A DNA stretch of 64,000 nt from Clarireedia homoeocarpa (GCA_001465935.1 LNKV01000013.1:620001-684000); one strand, 5' to 3'; positions 49,127 through 60,884 are shown, counted from the first letter of the stretch. Notes: generated from the sequence alone by a model not told the origin. Translations and numbers: made by a program.

Positions 49127-49200
49127 ACAAGGCAGAGACAAGGCAGAGACAGGGCAGAGGGCAGAGGGCAGAGGGCAAAGGGCAGAGAAGAGAGAAGAGA
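49127..49200. repeat. GGCAGAGACAA 11-bp and GGCAGAG 7-bp tandem repeats
   Basis: Three to four copies of an 11-bp unit pass directly into four copies of a shortened 7-bp unit, then GAGAAGA repeats, all in the leader side of the 14-3-3 gene. Confidence 0.8.
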
Positions 49201-49409
49201 GAAGAGAGAGCAGAAAGTTCTTTCAGTTGCGGTGGAATACAATCAACCGTTCAAGCCATGGATTTCTATGGGGAAGAAGGCTAGGAAGGCTAGTGTTGTG
49301 ATTGACTTGTTTAGCGAGATAAACTGCGTGGGTGGTGGTGTTGGTGGAGGAGTGGATGAGAGTGGATTGGCTGGTGGCTGGTGGCCGGATGGGATGTGTG
49401 TGGACAAGC

Positions 49410-49605
49410 AATCAAGAGGGAAGGAGAAAGGGAAGGAGAAAGGGAGAGGGAAAGGGAGAGGGAAAGGGAGAGGGGGAGGAGGGATGAGCGAGGAGGGATG
49501 CGCGATGAGGGATGAGCGAGGAGGGATGAGCGAGGAGGGATGTGCGATGAGCTATGAGCTATTAGCCATGAGCCATGAGCCATCAGCCATGAGCCATGAG
49601 CCATG
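49410..49605. repeat. Compound purine minisatellite
   Basis: An AAAGGGAGAGGG-type 12-bp array (49420-49475) is followed by imperfect copies of GATGAGCGAGGAGG (49486-49545) and then GCCATGA heptamers (49565-49602). Confidence 0.8.
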
Positions 49606-49699
49606 AGGAAGAGAGATAGTCATCGTCATTCAAATGTTGCTTTACATTACAAGCCATCAATCTACAGAGGCAATATGATTCTCCCCTCTCCCCTCTCTA

Positions 49700-49746
49700 C
49701 CCATCCCCATCCCCATCCCCATCTCCATCCCCATCTCCATCCCCAT
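49700..49746. repeat. CCCCAT hexanucleotide repeat
   Basis: About eight copies of CATCCC with CATCTC variants. A related CCCAGT/CCCGGT hexamer array lies at 50140-50200. Confidence 0.85.
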
Positions 49747-51475
49747 AGTCCTTGTGAGCTTACCTCCTTACCTATCACCTATCCTTGGTCTTCACATCCC
49801 AAGTATCTGCAACGAACAATTCTGGAATGATAACGATCGATCGCTCGCCCCGTCCTCCTCACCAATCACAATGCTTCCTTCCACTCATCGCAAGTACACT
49901 CCCGTGATTTGAGGGGTAAAAGGAGCGTGATTTCCCTGATACATGGCCTTCATCATTCGTCCCTTGACGGAATCACGGCGGACAAGTGGCCAAGTCCAAG
50001 TATGATGACTGAGAATCTCCTTTCACACAGTTACGAAATCGTTATTCCTGTCGGCCCAGTTGTGACCATCATTTATTGATTATTTCCCAAGGGACCTGTC
50101 CTGTTGAGCTTTATTGCCCCACCAAACCAGATAGTGGAGTCGCAGTCCCGGTCCCGGTCCCAGTCCCAGTCCCATTCCCAGTCCCATTCCCAGTCCCTCA
50201 GTGCGGTGACAGTTGGTAAACCCGGGAAAGCTACCCCTTTACAAAATCTCTATCCACACCTCTGCACGAACCGAACAAACTGCTTCTTACTTGCCATGAA
50301 AATATATTATATATTTACATATGTTTACACAAACTAATTCGGAAATTCCAAGTGTGCCATCAGTCGGTGGACATCGTTGTCCGGTGCGTACGATGGAAGT
50401 CCTCATCGAAACTGATCGTCCGACCCGAACTCGTCAATAGAAGATTCACATGTGGAGTAGTTGGCCGGGTTGCGGGTTGCAGGTTGCACTGGATATGACT
50501 CCCGCACAGCGCATCCAAAACCCAGGGTTTACTAAGTATGTGTCACCTCTATTTCCTGCAAACCGCTATTTCCTACTCAACTACTTCGTCCCTATTGTTG
50601 CCTTATGTCTTTGTGCATATCGTGACCACACGATTTGCCCAACTCGAAGGAACAAAGGACACCGTTATAAATTGGTTTCATTGCGCCAGTGCCAGCGCTT
50701 CCAGATGGTGACGAAGAATTGCTACCCGCCTCGCGGTAAGCAAGGATAGCTGTACCGCAGCTGACGCTGATCAGTTCTAACCAATGAAGTAGGAGATCTT
50801 CGAGGACCAACAATGGCTTGAAGAGATGTTCGAGACGGTGTGAGTAGCGGAGCGGAGTATTTCGTACCGTGCAGTGAATGGCCCATAGCCCATCTGAGTT
50901 TAGAGGCGGCCCAGTATAACGGATGAGGCTGCATGCAACGCCAAGTGAAGAAACATAGAAAATGGACTGATGTCGCCGGACCCATCTATAGAGTGAGTCT
51001 TAAGACTTACAACCTTAGCGACGGCTCGCGGATGTTGGATCTCGCTGCCCCTCTGTTTCCGAGGATTAACCCTTGCGATAGATCTTCCAATGTGAGGTTA
51101 TCCAGACATACCTCTGTTTCTACGCAGTGACAGTGAGCATGGTGAATAGGTACCGCATGCAAAATTTGTTGGCAAATACAATCATGAATTCGGAGAAATA
51201 CATATGTCGTTGTCGCGTTCAGGTACAGAGGTACGCAGTAGAGTAGATGGTACTTTATAGGTAGGCTGGCTAGAACTACGGACTATCAAATATTCGCGTC
51301 ACTCACCAGTCATTTCAAACCCCCCCCCCCCAAATATCACCTGTTCTTCAATCCAGAATTACATAAAAACTGCAGAGAAGCTCTACTCTACATAGTACAA
51401 GTAAGATCTATCGGTCCCTCTTCAATATATCCGTATAATTGACAAGTACTTAAGAATAAAATCAACCGTCTCGCC

Positions 51476-52303
51476 GTCGTCTCAGCATAGCAATTCAAAT
51501 TATCTCCGACTTACAATTAGAAGCTCCCAAGTCTTACAATCTATTCAAGATCGTCCCAAAAGCACCATACCTCGCGCTACTGCGAGACATAGGCAGCATC
51601 GTCTCACACAACGACGACTTGTCTGGGAATCGCCAGCTCAGCCAGTCCGCGCCATCTTATTGGTCCCAGGTAACCACGAAGTCTACCAGTCCGACTGGGC
51701 CCACCACTCCAAATTCTCCGTGATTTGGTAAAAGGCGTTCGGCAAGACAAGTCGCTAGGAGACTTCATCCTCCTCGACCGCACCACATATCGACTCCCGG
51801 ACACCAACGCCACTGTCCTCGACTGCAGTCTCTTTTCCTCCGTCCCGCCTGCTAGTCATGATACTGTCAGTTTCCGACCCAACGACTTCTTCCAAATCAA
51901 TGATTGGGACGTCGATGCGCATAACTCTGTACATAAGTGCGATCTCGATTGGCTTAATGCTCGAGTCACTGAGCTCGAGAGCTCTACGCCAGACGGCAAT
52001 ATCATGATTTTCACCCATTGGAGTCCATCTATGGATGCGTGTGCTATGGATCCCAAGAATGTCGCAATTCTGATCATAAGCGCCTTTTCCACAGACTTTT
52101 CGGGAGAGACTTGTTTCAAAAGTAGCACAGTCAAGGTTCGGGCATTTGGGTATACGCATTATAATTGCGATTTTGCGGTTGGGCGGGGTGAGGGCGCTGA
52201 AACGTTGAGACTACTTACAAATCAGAGAGGGCATTATTTTGCGCAGACTGCGGGGTGTAATGGGGAGAAGATATTGGAGATAGAGTGGGTGAGAGGTGGT
52301 TGA
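51476..52303 (+). pseudogene. Decayed calcineurin-like metallophosphoesterase gene
   Basis: Remnants of one protein lie in three frames in order. Frame 1 (51490-51610) has QIISDLQLEAPKSYNLF, KAPYLALLRDIGSIVSHND. A second frame (about 51640-51723) has ILLVPGNHEVYQSDWAHH and ends at a stop. A third (51725-52303) has SLGDFILLDRTTYRLPDTNA, IMIFTHWSPSMDA, VRAFGYTHYNCDF and TNQRGHYFAQTAG. Metal-site motifs of the superfamily are SDxH, GD, GNHE, H and GxTHxxC. Here SDLH has become SDLQ and GD has become RD, so two ligands are lost besides the two frame breaks. GNHE, THW and GYTH survive. No intron fits the frame changes. This is an inactive relic of a fungal phosphoesterase. Exact 5' end uncertain. 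Confidence 0.8.
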
Positions 52304-53227
52304 TATCATTCAAAAAGCCGCTGCTGAGATGAGACAGAGGCTCGCGAGCAAGACCGTGATTGCATTTGATTTTAGGGAACCTTTAACTTGTTATTTTCAC
52401 GCTACGGATCACTCGGAATCATCTGTGGCAGCTATTGCGCGGGCCTTAAACTCTGCCCAGATTCCTTGTGTTCTTTGGGGAAATTGTCTACTCTAAGTTC
52501 ATGGAATACCATCTATTATCGCTGTGAGTTCATTGATTCCATTGAAGGATTGATCTAACTTTCTTTTAGTCAATAAACTTCATCCCAGATGGCTATCTAG
52601 ATGCTGTTATCAAGGCCGTTGCTCAGATAAAAGGGTTGGAGTCATGCCCAGATGAATAAATTTGCTATACAAGCTCACTGAAGCGACCCAGCCACCGTCC
52701 GCATTCCATCTTCATATAGAGGCTTCGACAGTCACTGTGGGCCTATATCTACAATCCGATATCTTCGGATTTCTTCCGCCTCTCGACAACACCCTTCTGC
52801 CCCTGTCTCTAGAACAACCTCCGCACCAGCTTCCCGAGCCATTTGTTCTCGCCTCGGACACGACCGTTCTCCGTCCCTGGCGACCAGGTCGAGGAAGCGG
52901 TGCATTTAAAACAGAAAATGGTCCAGTAATAATTCCGACGGTTCACATTTTCCTTGAAGCCTTTATGAGTCTATACCCGCGTGATTCGGGCACTAGTAAA
53001 GGGAGGAGGGGGGTTCGATCTCTATGATCGGCTATGTGGTGAAGTATGTGGATGACGATGGGCCTTTGGATGTAGAGCAGCTTCCTGAACCTCTCAGAGC
53101 GTCTTCTAGAGACCCAAGACAGGGTAATATGCTGGTCACTCAGTTGGTCAGGGAGTTACGAGATGCACTTGGGGTACCTTATGTCGACAATAATTTCATT
53201 TTACAGTTTGCTTTGGTAAACATTTAG
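52304..53227 (+). pseudogene. Decayed gene of an uncharacterised fungal family
   Basis: Protein-like segments follow one another: VDIIQKAAAEMRQRLASKT with ITFDF-like VIAFDFREPLTCYFHATDH, then ALNSAQIPCVLWGNCLL and a TAA stop at 52494-52496; after an apparent intron (52524-52569) NFIPDGYLDAVIKAVAQIKG and a second TAA at 52657-52659; then in another frame FHLHIEASTVTVGLYLQSD, LPEPFVLASDTTVLRPWRPG and VHIFLEAFMSLYPRDSG; and finally in a third frame MIGYVVKYVDDDGPLDVEQL to about 53205. The order and spacing suggest one ancestral protein of roughly 300 residues with at least two nonsense and two frameshift lesions. I do not know its function. It starts directly after the phosphoesterase relic, in the same direction. 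Confidence 0.72.
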
Positions 53228-53836
53228 CTATTTAATTGTTTGCCATCTCCATGGACAATGAGAATGACCAGAAAATGAATAAGATTTCGTTGAAATGTTA
53301 GCCGCACAGTTGCTGCCAGCTGTTCTATTATTGCCTATTATGGTAGGTCATTAAGGTTGTCTACTGCAGGAAAGAAAGCTTCGATGACATTCTAGATGGA
53401 AGCATCACACCTGGCTCGGCTTAGTACTATGTATGACATCGGTCGGCAAGGAGGCAACTTTTCTGCCTTATGTAAAAAGAGACATGGTCCTTTTGACCAA
53501 TCAAAATCCAGAATTCGCTACGGGCCCGGGTAACTGGCTGAGTAGCTTCATGAGAATCTCCAGAAGGACACTTGTTCTCGTATTTTATCAAGCAACTTAG
53601 AACTTTTTCTTTGAAGACAAGAAATCGTTTCATATTTTACGGGTTTTCTTGTGAAAGATTAGATCTTTTTCTGTGTTCTGCAATCTGTCCAGAATTTTTT
53701 CTTTAGACAAATCCCTAATTGATTTAACCTTAGATGAGACAATCAACCTGAACAAAGTGGCTGTCATCGCTACAATCCCTTCCTAAAATAAAAAGCCCTG
53801 CCCCGCGTCCTCTTTTCCAATATTGCATATTTCAAC
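53228..53836. other. Intergenic region, SERCA gene promoter side
   Basis: About 600 bp with no gene-like frame; presumably the promoter and leader of the calcium ATPase gene, AT-rich near 53580-53720. Confidence 0.5.
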
Positions 53837-56800
53837 ATGGACAGTGCATATGCTCACACGGCCACTGAGGTGCTTCAGCATTTCTCGGTCTCGGAGACTA
53901 AAGGCCTCAGCGATGCGCAAGTGCAGGAATCAAGAGCCAAACATGGTCGCAATGGTAAGCAGAACCATTCCCCTCCCCTCAAAATAACTTTGCGCCGAGA
54001 TACACAGATTGCTAACGAACTGTACAACAGCGATCGCAGAAGAGCCACCGACTCCAATTTGGGAGCTTATACTGGAACAATTCAAAGATCAGCTCGTTAT
54101 CATACTCCTCGCCTCCGCGGCCATTTCTTTCGTGTTAGCGCTTTTCGAGGATGAGGGAGGATGGACGGCCTTTGTGGATCCTGCAGTTGTATGTCCAAAG
54201 CTCTTTTCGAGTGTGTGTTCTGAGGCTAATATGCGATAGATTCTTACCATCCTGATTCTTAATGCCGTCGTGGGTGTATCTCAAGAAAGCAGCGCCGAAA
54301 AAGCAATCGCCGCCCTCCAGGAATACTCAGCAAACGAAGCCAAGGTCCTCAGAAATGGCCACATTGTCCGGATTCGCGCCGAGGAATTGGTTCCTGGAGA
54401 CATTATCACAGTTACAGTGGGAGACAGAATCCCTGCTGACTGCAGAGTCCTTGGAATTCAGAGTAATAGCTTCGCGGTCGATCAAGCCATCTTGACGGGT
54501 GAAAGTGAGAGTGTTGGGAAAGGTACAACGGCCGTAAAGGACTTGAAAGCTGTCAAGCAGGATCAGACCAATATGCTCTTTTCGGGAACTACCGTCGTTA
54601 ATGGACACGCAACCGCAATCGTCGTTCTTACCGGATCAAATACAGCTATTGGTGACATCCATGAGAGTATCACAGCACAAATCTCTGAGCCAACCCCCCT
54701 TAAGCAAAAGCTCAACGATTTCGGAGACACGCTCGCGAAGGTCATTTCTGTCATCTGCATCGTGGTCTGGTTGATCAACATTCCCCACTTCAACGACCCA
54801 TCCCACGGAGGTCTTGCCAAGGGGGCTATCTACTATCTTAAGATTGCGGTATCGCTTGGTGTTGCAGCTATTCCAGAAGGTCTGGCTGTTGTCATTACGA
54901 CATGTCTGGCTCTAGGTACGCGAAAAATGGCCGCCAAGAATGCCGTAGTTCGAAGTCTTCCGTCTGTTGAGACTTTAGGTAGCTGCAGCGTCATATGTTC
55001 CGATAAGACCGGTACCTTGACTACCAATCAAATGAGTGTTAACAAGGTGGTATACATCAACGAGGCTGGAACTGATCTCGAAGAGTTGGAAGTCGAAGGA
55101 ACCACGTTTGCTCCTGAAGGGAACATTCTTTCCAACGGTTCCGTGGTAAAGGACATAGCTCAAAAATCCAACACGATGTTTCAGATCGCCGAAGTAGCAG
55201 CTCTGTGTAACGAAGCGGCACTTGCATATGATGCGAAGACTAGCACTTACTCGAGCGTTGGTGAACCTACCGAAGGTGCTCTGCGTGTTTTGGTTGAGAA
55301 AATTGGTACTCAGGACTCTGCCCGGAATCAATCCAGAGTCACCACCGCAAAAGGCGAATGTCTTCACCTTGCAAGCTCTTGGTACGAAAAGAGAACTCCT
55401 CGTCTCGCCACTTATGAATTCTCTCGTGATAGAAAGAGCATGTCTGTCCTTGTCGGCAATGAGCAGCAAAAGAAACTACTGGTCAAGGGCGCTCCTGAGG
55501 CTATTATTGAACGATGCACACATACTTTAGTTGGCTCCAATGGCAAGAGAGTTCCGCTTACTGAAAATCTTTCCGGGCTCTTGATGAAAGAGGTTGTTGA
55601 ATATGGTAACAGAGGTCTTCGTGTTATCGCTTTGGCTAGCTTGGAAGATGTCGGATCTAATCCGCTCTTGAGGTCCGCCAAGACTACAGCGGAATACTCT
55701 CAACTGGAACAGAAGCTCACATTACTTGGTCTTGTTGGTATGCTTGATCCTCCTCGCCCTGAGGTAGCTGGCTCTATTCGAAAGTGCAAGGAAGCTGGAA
55801 TTCGTGTCATTGTTATCACTGGAGACAACCCCAACACCGCCGAGGCTATTTGCAAACAAATTGGTGTCTTTGGTGAATACGAAGATATCAAGGGCAAGAG
55901 CTATACTGGACGAGAATTCGATAACCTCAGCCCAAGCGAACAACTACACGCCGCTAAGACTGCATCCCTCTTCTCTCGTGTCGAACCCAACCATAAGTCT
56001 AAGCTCGTGGATCTTTTGCAATCTGCCGGTGAAGTTGTGGCTATGACTGGTGACGGTGTCAACGATGCTCCAGCACTCAAGAAAGCTGATATCGGTGTTG
56101 CTATGGGATCCGGCACTGACGTCTCTAAATTGGCCGCTGATATGGTTCTTGCCGACAACAACTTCGCTACGATTGAGGTTGCTATTGAAGAAGGTCGATC
56201 TATCTACAACAACACTCAACAATTCATTCGTTATCTCATCTCCTCCAACATCGGCGAAGTCGTTTCCATCTTCCTAACAGCCGCAGTCGGCATGCCAGAA
56301 GCTCTAATCCCCGTCCAACTCCTATGGGTCAACCTCGTAACCGACGGTCTCCCCGCCACCGCCCTATCCTTCAACCCTCCCGACCACGACATCATGAAAA
56401 GACAACCTCGCAAACGTGACGAAGCTCTCATCGGAGGCTGGCTCTTCTTCCGCTACATGGTCATCGGCACATACGTTGGTCTCGCCACCGTTGCCGGCTA
56501 CGCTTGGTGGTTCATGTACAATTCCGAAGGTCCCCAAATCTCCTTCTGGCAACTCTCGCATTTCCACCGCTGCTCGTCGCAGTTCTCCGAGATTGGCTGC
56601 GAGATGTTCGCGAATGATATGGCGAAATCAGCATCAACTGTTTCGCTGTCCATTCTGGTCGTCATCGAGATGTTCAACGCGGTCAATGCGCTCTCGTCGA
56701 GTGAATCGCTTCTTACGCTTCCGCTGTGGGAGAATATGGTACTGGTTTATGCGATTGCGCTTTCTATGGGTTTGCACTTCGCGCTACTTTATACGCCAAT

Positions 56801-57064
56801 TTTGCAGACACTTTTCTCGATTGTGCCGTTGAATTGGAATGAGTGGAAGGCGGTGCTGCTTATTAGTGCGCCGGTTATGTAAGTTTTCTCCCCCTTCCTC
56901 TTTTCCATGTCTCCCATTCGCTTGACGGAGGTAGATCACTGTGCAAATAGTATATATATACTAACAAGTAAAATAGAATAATCGACGAAGGTCTGAAATT
57001 CCTAGAAAGACAGTTCTTCATGCAGAAAACGACGCTGCTTGATGAGCGACCGAAGAAGGAGTAG
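53837..57064 (+). CDS. SERCA-type endoplasmic reticulum calcium P-type ATPase
   Basis: A P2A ATPase that pumps Ca2+ from the cytosol into the ER. Four exons (53837-53954, 54031-54188, 54240-56878, 56977-57064) give 1000 residues, the usual SERCA length. The start MDSAYAHTATEVLQHF is followed by the N-terminal cation-ATPase domain. TGESESV near 178 is the actuator loop, VAAIPEGLAVV is the M4 ion-binding PEGL motif, DKTGTLTTNQMS carries the phosphorylated Asp at about 347, KGAPEAIIERC lies in the nucleotide domain, and TGDGVNDAPALKKAD near 695 is the hinge. M5-M6 include NIGEVVSIFLTAAVG and LLWVNLVTDGLPATAL with SERCA-like Asn, Thr and Asp ligands. A luminal Cys pair region (HRCSSQFSEIGCEMF) is also as in SERCA. 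It ends in a short lysine-rich tail, KKE. Confidence 0.95.
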
Positions 57065-57716
57065 AGGAGGAGGAGCGGTATGAAAGAAAGGCGATTATTA
57101 TATACGTCGCTAGAGGAACATCTCATCGATACACTTGAATGAAGTGATCGATGGCTAGGGATAGGAATAGGGTGAATGAATGAAATGGCCCTGTCGGAGA
57201 TACAAGACATCGTAAAGGGTGTATAACTAGTAGAGAAGGCCACTCGAAAGTAGATATTAGATTTATATCTTTGTAACTTTACTAGGATCAAAAGTAAAAT
57301 TGTATGATAGACGGCTGTTTGCAGGTCACTGCTGTGATACGTTCTAGTGTTTAGTATATATATCGTGCTACTGCGTTTCTAGAGGTTCGAGGAGAATAGC
57401 AAGATGACACTACATGTAAAGGCAGTGCTGCATTACACGCGCAGATATGTCATTTATATCAGTTCATTTTGCTTGAACTTTTTTTCTCCCTTTCTTTCTT
57501 ATTTTCTTCTATCAAGCACCTTAATGCTAGATTCAGATTCTAATACTACAAGTTCTTGCCTGCATGTCTACTTGCTGATATCTGCAATATCACAAAATCA
57601 CCCTCCACTCTTTTCGCCTTCTGCGTTTCCCCACAATGCCCATCCATCATCATGATCATAATCATCATCATCATCAAAATCCACTCAACCCAAGCTAGAG
57701 AAACAAAATACCCAGC
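57065..57716. other. Intergenic region, convergent
   Basis: Three-prime flanks of the SERCA gene and the proteasome gene. An ATC trinucleotide run lies at 57647-57676. No gene is seen. Confidence 0.55.
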
Positions 57717-58661
57717 TTAATCTTGTCTACCCTTCAATAACCTCTTGGTCACCTTGTCCTTCTCGATGATGTAGACGTGGGCACCCCAACCGGAGAGAGC
57801 ATCTCTGTCCACGGCATTGAGGAGCGCTTGGGATATTGTTTCGAAGAGATCTTCTGGTCCCTGTTAAGCGTAGCGGGGAGTGGTTAGCTTTGAGTTCTGG
57901 AAGATATGGGTTGTGCTTGCGGATCTGGAGCTCGCAAGCTAGGAAATCCAAATAGAAACTCTACAGTAGAAACTGGGAAACGGTGAAACCTAGCAGCCGA
58001 AGAAGAAAACACAAAACCTACCAAATCTGGTTCCCATAACCCCTCACAAGTACCAAACAACTGATCACTCGCCGTTCCACTAACAATAAAATCCTTGGCG
58101 AAATCAATACAACCAATACTATCAAACCCACAAATAAACGGCTTTCCCGTCTTCTCGTCCAGACCCGCGACTACCGGACTCACGTAAAATGGGCCAAAGC
58201 GACGCTCGTACAGACTGGTGCTGACCAGATTCGCCATAGTGCTCGGCGAGATGTTGCGTTCTTCGCGCAGGCGGTACATGTTGACTTTGTAGCGGAAGAG
58301 GTCCGACACGGTGGAGACGTCGGTGGCGAGCCCAGTAAGCCCGAGATACACGGAGGGAGAGTAGGAGAAGATTTTGGGGAAGTTGTTGGATACGGTGAGG
58401 GATTGAAGACCGAGACGTAGGTCGCAGGCGATGGCGACGCAGTCTTTGCCTACCATTGCTACGCAGGCGCCGCCGTCTAGGAGGAGGGGTTTAGCATAGT
58501 TGGGGTTGAAGAGGGGGGAGGAGGGGAGGAAAGAGAGGTGCGGGGAGGTGTACTGATTGAGAATGGGTTGCTCTGTTTGGGGAGAAAGGTGGTTAGCTGG
58601 CTGGTTTGGGCGAAGCTTGGGGTTGATTGACTGATTGATTGATTGATTGATTGCTTACCAT
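57717..58661 (-). CDS. PUP3: 20S proteasome beta-3 subunit
   Basis: A non-catalytic beta subunit of the 20S core particle. Three exons (58659-58661, 58022-58570, 57717-57860) give 231 residues. DGGACVAMVGKDCVAIACD is the family start block, with Ala/Cys replacing the catalytic Thr context, followed by RLGLQSLTVSNNFPKIF, YLGLTGLATDV, ERRFGPFYVSPVVAGLD, FDSIGCIDFAKDFIVSGTA and a C-terminal WGAHVYIIEKDKVTKR. The first coding exon is only the ATG; it joins in phase when the second of two adjacent AGs (cagag) is used. This leaves an N-terminal extension of about 35 residues before the core, against about 10 in yeast Pup3 (205 residues in total). The intron after the ATG holds a GATT tetramer array. 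The start is therefore less certain than the rest. Confidence 0.92.
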
Positions 58662-59306
58662 TGTGAGAGTACTTTTATGGGTATCAAGAAATCCAAATCA
58701 AATGCAGCTCTAGAGATTGGCCTCGGAGAGCTTTTCGCAGATGCTGGTGATTGAAGTTGTGGATTTGCGGGTGTGGGATTGTGGTAGGTAATATTGAGGT
58801 TCGTTCTGGAGCACAAGGTAGACACGGCTGGCGCGTCTGAGCTTTGATTGATTGACTGATGGGTGGTGAAGCGTGAAGCTTGGACCAACGAGGGAGGCAC
58901 CGATTGATTTGATATCACTTCCGCCGCCTTGTGCTTGTGGGAGTTATACGGGCAGCAGAGACAGTAATTTGTTCAAACGTGTTTACTATTTTGCCAGACG
59001 AAATAATTTAATTCTTTTATAATAAATAACACTCTCGTGTTAAAATTCCAGTTAAACACCCTTTTGCGCGCTGTTTACATCTGTACTTATTATTCACTAA
59101 CAATTTGAAGCTGTTTGACTATTAACAACACCCCGCCACAATCCCCGGTCTGTCCCTCTTCAACCTTACGAACGGCGCGGAACTTCATAGAAAGTAACGC
59201 ATTACAAACCCCCAAACTCCTCGCTTTTAGACTCTTTTCAAACATCGAAAATATACAAATACAAAGATCGATCTCTGGGTTATAATTTCAGGACTGAAAA
59301 CCAATC
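58662..59306. other. Divergent promoter region
   Basis: About 645 bp between the proteasome beta-3 and TUG-like genes, probably a shared bidirectional control region. It is AT-rich at 58990-59060. I could not identify a clear proteasome-associated control element by eye. Confidence 0.45.
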
Positions 59307-60884
59307 ATGGCGTCCAACGTGGTGGTTATCGATAAAGCATTCAATAGAGCTACTATAAAAGTTACACCGGGAACTTATATGAGCGAGGTGGTTTCTGAAG
59401 CTTGTAGGAAACTTGGGAAGAAGAATACAAATTATGATCTGAAGAGGTGAGCCATTCTCTATTATGTGAACAACGGCAGCTGTACCGTCTAGGGCAGACA
59501 TTGTTGCTAACTTCTTTGCAGGAGTAACGATAAAGCCGTGGATCTTTCTCAAACCTTCCGTCAAACAGGTCTCACAACCGGCGCAAAGCTCTCCCTAGTC
59601 GAAGCCTCGAAGTCTCCAGCACCTGTATCCATCGCGCTACAGCTACCACAAGAACTTGCATCTACTGTCCCCGGCGGCAGATTAACAGATAAATTCCCTA
59701 GCAACACCACATTATGGCTCATCCTGCGCAAATTTGAGTCTAGCAGCGGCGCGAATCTCAACTTCACAGCGAGGGGAGTGGCTCAAATGCAGAATGGTTC
59801 TTCGGGCGCAGGAAGGATGTTCTACGAGATGCCGGTGTTGAATGTTATGGGTAGAGAATTGGCTACGTTTGGGGATCTGCAGAAAACGCTTGCGAATTTG
59901 GGGTTGAATAAGGGGAATGGGTTGATCAGACTTACGTTTAGACCAACGGATCAGCCGATTGAGGAGGCCATGACCGTTATTGGGGAGTATTTCCAGGAAG
60001 AGGAGAAAGAGCCGGAGCCACAACCTGCTCAGAAAGCAGTAGAGCCTGTGACTGAAGCTATGTCCAAGGTACCATCTCCGCAACGGACCGACGAAGATGT
60101 CGAAATGGACCTATCACCACCATCCAACCTTTCACTAAACACAAGTACAACTCCCATTCCATCCTCAACCTCCACCCCCTCCAATCCCCCATCAGCAGAC
60201 CAACCTATTCTTGGTCCCGACGGCGAACCTCTAACTATCTTCTCCGCCCCCAGCAGCACCGTCCCCCGCGCTGCTCTCGAACCCGACAACGACGAAGACT
60301 ATATCCCCACGATCCGGCACGCCAAGCTCGCGCAAAGCCGTCTCGCGCAAGGAACGCAAAACACCAAACTCCTCTCCTACGAAGAAGAGCAAGCGCTGGA
60401 AGCTGAAAAAGCCGCCAAGCTAACCAAAATCAAGACCGTAACCCTGCGTATTCGCTTCCCGGATCAAATGCAAGTCTCCCGTACCATCACCAGCGAGAGC
60501 ACAGCCGCGAGTTTATACACTTATGTGCGAAGCTTGATTGCGGCGGAAGATCAGCCGTTTAAGTTGATATGGCATAATAAAGGGCCCGAAACGATTCCGA
60601 ATGAGGAGGGGAAGTTGTTGATTAAGCATTTGGGGATTATCGGGCCGACGATTGTCAATCTGCATTGGGAGGAGGGCGTGAGTGAGCAGGTGAGAAAGGC
60701 GCCGGTGTTGAAGGATGTTTATAGGGAGAAGGCGAAGGAACAGCCGGTTCCAGTGGTGCCGAGTGTGGATAATGGGGAGGACGAGGTGCCCAAGGAGGCA
60801 GCGCCGAAAAAAGACGAGGATGGGGCGGAGAAAAAGAAGAAGGGTCTGTCGAGTTTGATTATGAAGAACTTGAGGAAGAAGTAG
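59307..60884 (+). CDS. TUG/ASPSCR1-like UBX protein (Ubx4-like Cdc48 cofactor)
   Basis: Proteins of this family carry an N-terminal ubiquitin-like domain and a C-terminal UBX domain and act with Cdc48/p97. Two exons (59307-59446, 59522-60884) give 500 residues. Residues 1-80 form the first ubiquitin-like fold (MASNVVVIDKAFNRATIKV and LSQTFRQTGLTTGAKLSLVE). A second conserved block spans about 85-215 (LWLILRKFESSSGANLNFTA and LGLNKGNGLIRLTF). A Ser/Pro/Thr-rich acidic linker follows. The UBX-like domain is about 350-430, with TVTLRIRFPDQMQVSRT and an LYTYVRSLI helix. The C-terminus is Lys-rich (SSLIMKNLRKK). The coding strand is C-rich in the middle and G-rich after about 60540. Confidence 0.88.

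Larger units (their letters stand above)
48829..51475. other. Intergenic region with minisatellites
   Basis: About 2.6 kb upstream of the 14-3-3 gene. The first 800 bp are purine-rich on the plus strand and hold nested tandem repeats (49127-49200, 49410-49475, 49486-49605), then a CCCCAT array (49700-49746) and a CCCAGT/CCCATT array (50140-50200). A run of ten C residues is at 51328-51338. No gene-like frame is seen between 49830 and 51470. Confidence 0.55.
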
